From ZCTH02-B3 sp036563895 (GTDB taxonomy: Bacteria; Bacillota; Bacilli; Paenibacillales; Paenibacillaceae): 7,149 nt of DNA. Positions 5,574-7,149 of the stretch are shown in pieces. Below the pieces are notes generated by a model that was not told where the DNA came from, made no database searches, and saw only the letters and a list, made by a program, of their open reading frames with translations. Within the stretch, counting starts at the first letter, position 1; every line of letters begins with the position of its first letter. Where the stretch lies: NCBI GenBank assembly GCA_036563895.1, contig DATCLN010000116.1:1-7149 (forward strand), read 5' to 3'. A program made the position numbers and the translations under genes.

Positions 5574-6526
5574 GCCGGCCACCGCTCCTCCCGCAGCACC
5601 AATCCGACCGGCCGTTCCGCCGGCGGCGCCGCCCTGTCGGACCGTTCCGAACACTGCTCCCCTCCGCCAGACGCACCGTCCGGCCGTTCCGCGCACCGTC
5701 TGCGGTACGCCCAGTGGTTGGTCGGTCCGAAACCGCTGTGCCCGATATAAATGCCGCGCTCGATGGCGCAGTGGACATAGCGCTTGGCGGTCCGCACCGC
5801 TTCTTCCACCTCGCGCCCCTTGGCCAGCTCGGCGGCGATGGCCGCGGCGAAGGTGCACCCCGTGCCGTGGGTGTTGGAGGTGCGAATCCGGGGAGCGGCC
5901 AGCGCGAGGAACGAACGGCCGTCGTACAGGAGGTCGACGGATTCCTCCGAATCTTCCTCGTGCCCGCCTTTCAGCACCACGTGGCGGGCGCCGAGGGCCG
6001 CGATCCGCCGGGCGGCTTCCTTGCGGTCCTCCAGGGTGCGGATCGTCATGCCCGTGAGCGCCTCCGCTTCGGGAATGTTCGGCGTGACCACCAGGGCGAA
6101 GGGGAGCAGTTCCTTTTTCAGGGCCTCCACCGCTTCTTCCTGCAGCAGGGGGACCTTGCTCTTGGCGATCATCACCGGGTCAATGACGACGCGCTCCCAG
6201 CGGTGCTCACGGATTTTCTCCGACACCGTCCGGATGATTTCGGCGCTGAACAGCATGCCGGTCTTCACCGCGTCCGTCCCCATGTCTTCGGCGATGGAGT
6301 CGATCTGCCGCGCCACCGCTTCCGGGGGGAGCGGCCAGACGCCCTGGACGCCGAGGGTGTTTTGCGCCGTGACGGCGGTGAGCGCCGACATCCCGAACAC
6401 GTCCAGCTCCTGGAACGTCTTGAGGTCGGCCTGGATGCCCGCCCCGCCCCCGCTGTCCGACCCGGCAATGGTGAGCGCCTTGGGCGTGACGGCGATGTCG
6501 CCGCTGCGTTCCCTTGCCGTGCTCAC
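5570..6526 (-). CDS. thiD: Hydroxymethylpyrimidine / phosphomethylpyrimidine kinase with C-terminal extension
   Basis: Phosphorylates hydroxymethylpyrimidine and its monophosphate to the diphosphate that ThiE uses. The 318-residue protein is a ribokinase-fold enzyme with AGSDSGGGAGIQADLKTF (21-38) for pyrimidine binding, DPVM (116-119), TPNIPEAEAL (148-157) and the anion-hole/catalytic region THGTGCTFAAAIAAELAKG (219-237) with the conserved Cys224. The GTG start at 6526 overlaps the thiM stop as GTGA, with GAGG 10 nt upstream; no ATG lies between it and the first conserved motif. Family members usually run about 265-275 residues and end soon after a motif like FGPTNHWAY (266-274 here). This one continues for about 44 residues rich in Arg, Glu, Ser, Pro and Ala, with two Cys and a repeated AERP, up to a stop that overlaps thiE. 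The core looks active; the role of the tail is unknown. Confidence 0.96.
   Translation of the reverse strand: MSTARERSGDIAVTPKALTIAGSDSGGGAGIQADLKTFQELDVFGMSALTAVTAQNTLGVQGVWPLPPEAVARQIDSIAEDMGTDAVKTGMLFSAEIIRTVSEKIREHRWERVVIDPVMIAKSKVPLLQEEAVEALKKELLPFALVVTPNIPEAEALTGMTIRTLEDRKEAARRIAALGARHVVLKGGHEEDSEESVDLLYDGRSFLALAAPRIRTSNTHGTGCTFAAAIAAELAKGREVEEAVRTAKRYVHCAIERGIYIGHSGFGPTNHWAYRRRCAERPDGASGGGEQCSERSDRAAPPAERPVGLVLREERWPA
5608..5692. repeat. 13-bp direct repeat inside the thiD tail
   Basis: The sequence ccggccgttccgc occurs at 5608-5620 and again at 5680-5692. The 72-bp offset is exactly 24 codons, so both copies are read in the same thiD frame and encode the repeated AERP at about residues 279-282 and 303-306. 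This suggests that part of the ThiD tail arose by duplication. In such GC-rich DNA chance similarity is possible. Confidence 0.5.
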
Positions 6527-7149
6527 GGATTCATCACCTCGATTTTCGCCAGCCGTTCCACATCCGCTCCGCTCACCGCGGCCAGCTGATCCAAAAACGC
6601 GATCTGAAAACTGCCCGGTCCTTCCGCGCCGCGTCCCAGAGCCGCCAGCTCCGCCGCCACGCCGTAGACGGCCAGCGCGGCGGCCGCCGCTTCGGCAAAG
6701 CGTCCTTCCACCGCGGCGAACGCCCCGATGACCGACGACAGGAGGCACCCCGTCCCGGTGACGCGGGTGAGCATGGGATGGCCGTTTTTCACCACATACA
6801 CCGCGTTTCCGTTCGTCGCCGCATCCTCCCTGCCGGTTACGACCACCGTGATGCCCAGCCGCCGCGCCGCTTCCACGGCCAGCTCGGCCGCGCCCGCGCC
6901 GTCTCCTTCGGCGTCCACGCCCTTGATCTGCCACTGCCGGCCGATGACGTTGGCCACCTCCGCGGCGTTGCCGCGCAGCACCGACACGCGCACCTCCGAC
7001 AGGATGCGCCGGGCCGTCTCCGTCCGGTAGGCCGTCGCGCCGGCCCCGACCGGGTCGAGCACCACGGGAACCCCGGCTTCGTTGGCTGCTTTGCCCGCAA
7101 TGAGCATGGCCTCGACTTCGGTTTCGTTCAGCGTGCCGATGTTCAGCAC
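6523..7149 (-). CDS. thiM: Hydroxyethylthiazole kinase (5' end outside window)
   Basis: Phosphorylates 4-methyl-5-(2-hydroxyethyl)thiazole, a thiazole salvage step feeding ThiE. The 208 visible residues match the C-terminal three quarters of the enzyme: LNIGTL at the edge, LDPVGAGAT (31-39), VLRGNAAEVANVIG (57-70), QIKGVDA (74-80), VVTGREDA (103-110), LTRVTGTGCLLSSVIGAF (127-144) with the conserved Cys135, and GPGSFQI (177-183). Compared with B. subtilis ThiM as I remember it, about 60 N-terminal residues are missing; the GTG at the window edge is an internal Val codon (VLNIGTL), not a start. The stop overlaps the thiD GTG. It is probably first or near first in a TPP-controlled operon, but the leader is not in the window. 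Confidence 0.97.
   Translation of the reverse strand: MLNIGTLNETEVEAMLIAGKAANEAGVPVVLDPVGAGATAYRTETARRILSEVRVSVLRGNAAEVANVIGRQWQIKGVDAEGDGAGAAELAVEAARRLGITVVVTGREDAATNGNAVYVVKNGHPMLTRVTGTGCLLSSVIGAFAAVEGRFAEAAAAALAVYGVAAELAALGRGAEGPGSFQIAFLDQLAAVSGADVERLAKIEVMNP

Noticed and set aside
4807..5778. A 323-codon minus-strand frame overlapping thiE
   Set aside because: It is a shifted reading of thiE and the thiD tail, extremely Gly/Arg-rich, with no ribosome site or family motif.
7147..7149. GTG at the right edge as the start of thiM
   Set aside because: It encodes the Val of the conserved VLNIGTL motif, which is about 60 residues into the enzyme; the gene is cut by the window.
6900..7149. A TPP riboswitch for the thiamine operon
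   Set aside because: This stretch is coding sequence of thiM; any riboswitch would lie upstream of the missing 5' end, outside the window.

Overview
The window looks like chromosomal DNA of a GC-rich Firmicute, most plausibly a Paenibacillaceae member (Paenibacillus, Cohnella or Thermobacillus type). The reasons are GGAGG-type ribosome binding sites, a lipoprotein sugar-binding protein with two permeases but no ATPase, a YesM-type sensor protein in the same gene string, and a thiM-thiD-thiE order with protein sequences close to the Bacillus thiamine enzymes. The genus is inferred, not shown. Every supported gene lies on the minus strand, so transcription runs from the right edge to the left edge.

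Right part (7149 down to about 4859): a thiamine salvage/biosynthesis operon, thiM (5' end cut by the window) - thiD - thiE. Adjacent genes overlap by 4 nt (GTGA and ATGA), and a probable intrinsic terminator follows thiE. ThiM and ThiD phosphorylate the thiazole and pyrimidine halves, and ThiE joins them into thiamine monophosphate. ThiD carries an unusual tail of about 45 residues. Any TPP riboswitch would lie right of the window.

Middle (4858 to 4454): an intergenic leader, a solitary 69-codon gene of unknown function with a strong ribosome binding site, and a clear intrinsic terminator.

Left part (about 4420 down to 1): a CUT1-type carbohydrate ABC importer operon. It starts at a promoter with a perfect TATAAT box and a poor -35, followed by a lipoprotein substrate-binding protein, a strong GC hairpin in the 73-nt gap, a MalF-like permease, a MalG-like permease (1-nt stop/start overlap), and then, after 24 nt, the N-terminal 378 codons of a membrane sensor protein of YesM histidine-kinase type that runs off the left edge. 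The importer has no ATP-binding subunit here; such importers commonly share an MsmX-type ATPase encoded elsewhere. The natural reading is a sugar importer co-expressed with its own sensor. The substrate cannot be named from the sequence.

This is mostly ordinary metabolic and transport DNA, and I see no evidence of a novel system. The items most worth a second look are the ThiD tail, a near-duplicated start region in the binding-protein gene, the hairpin between binding protein and permeases, and the small orphan gene with its structured leader.
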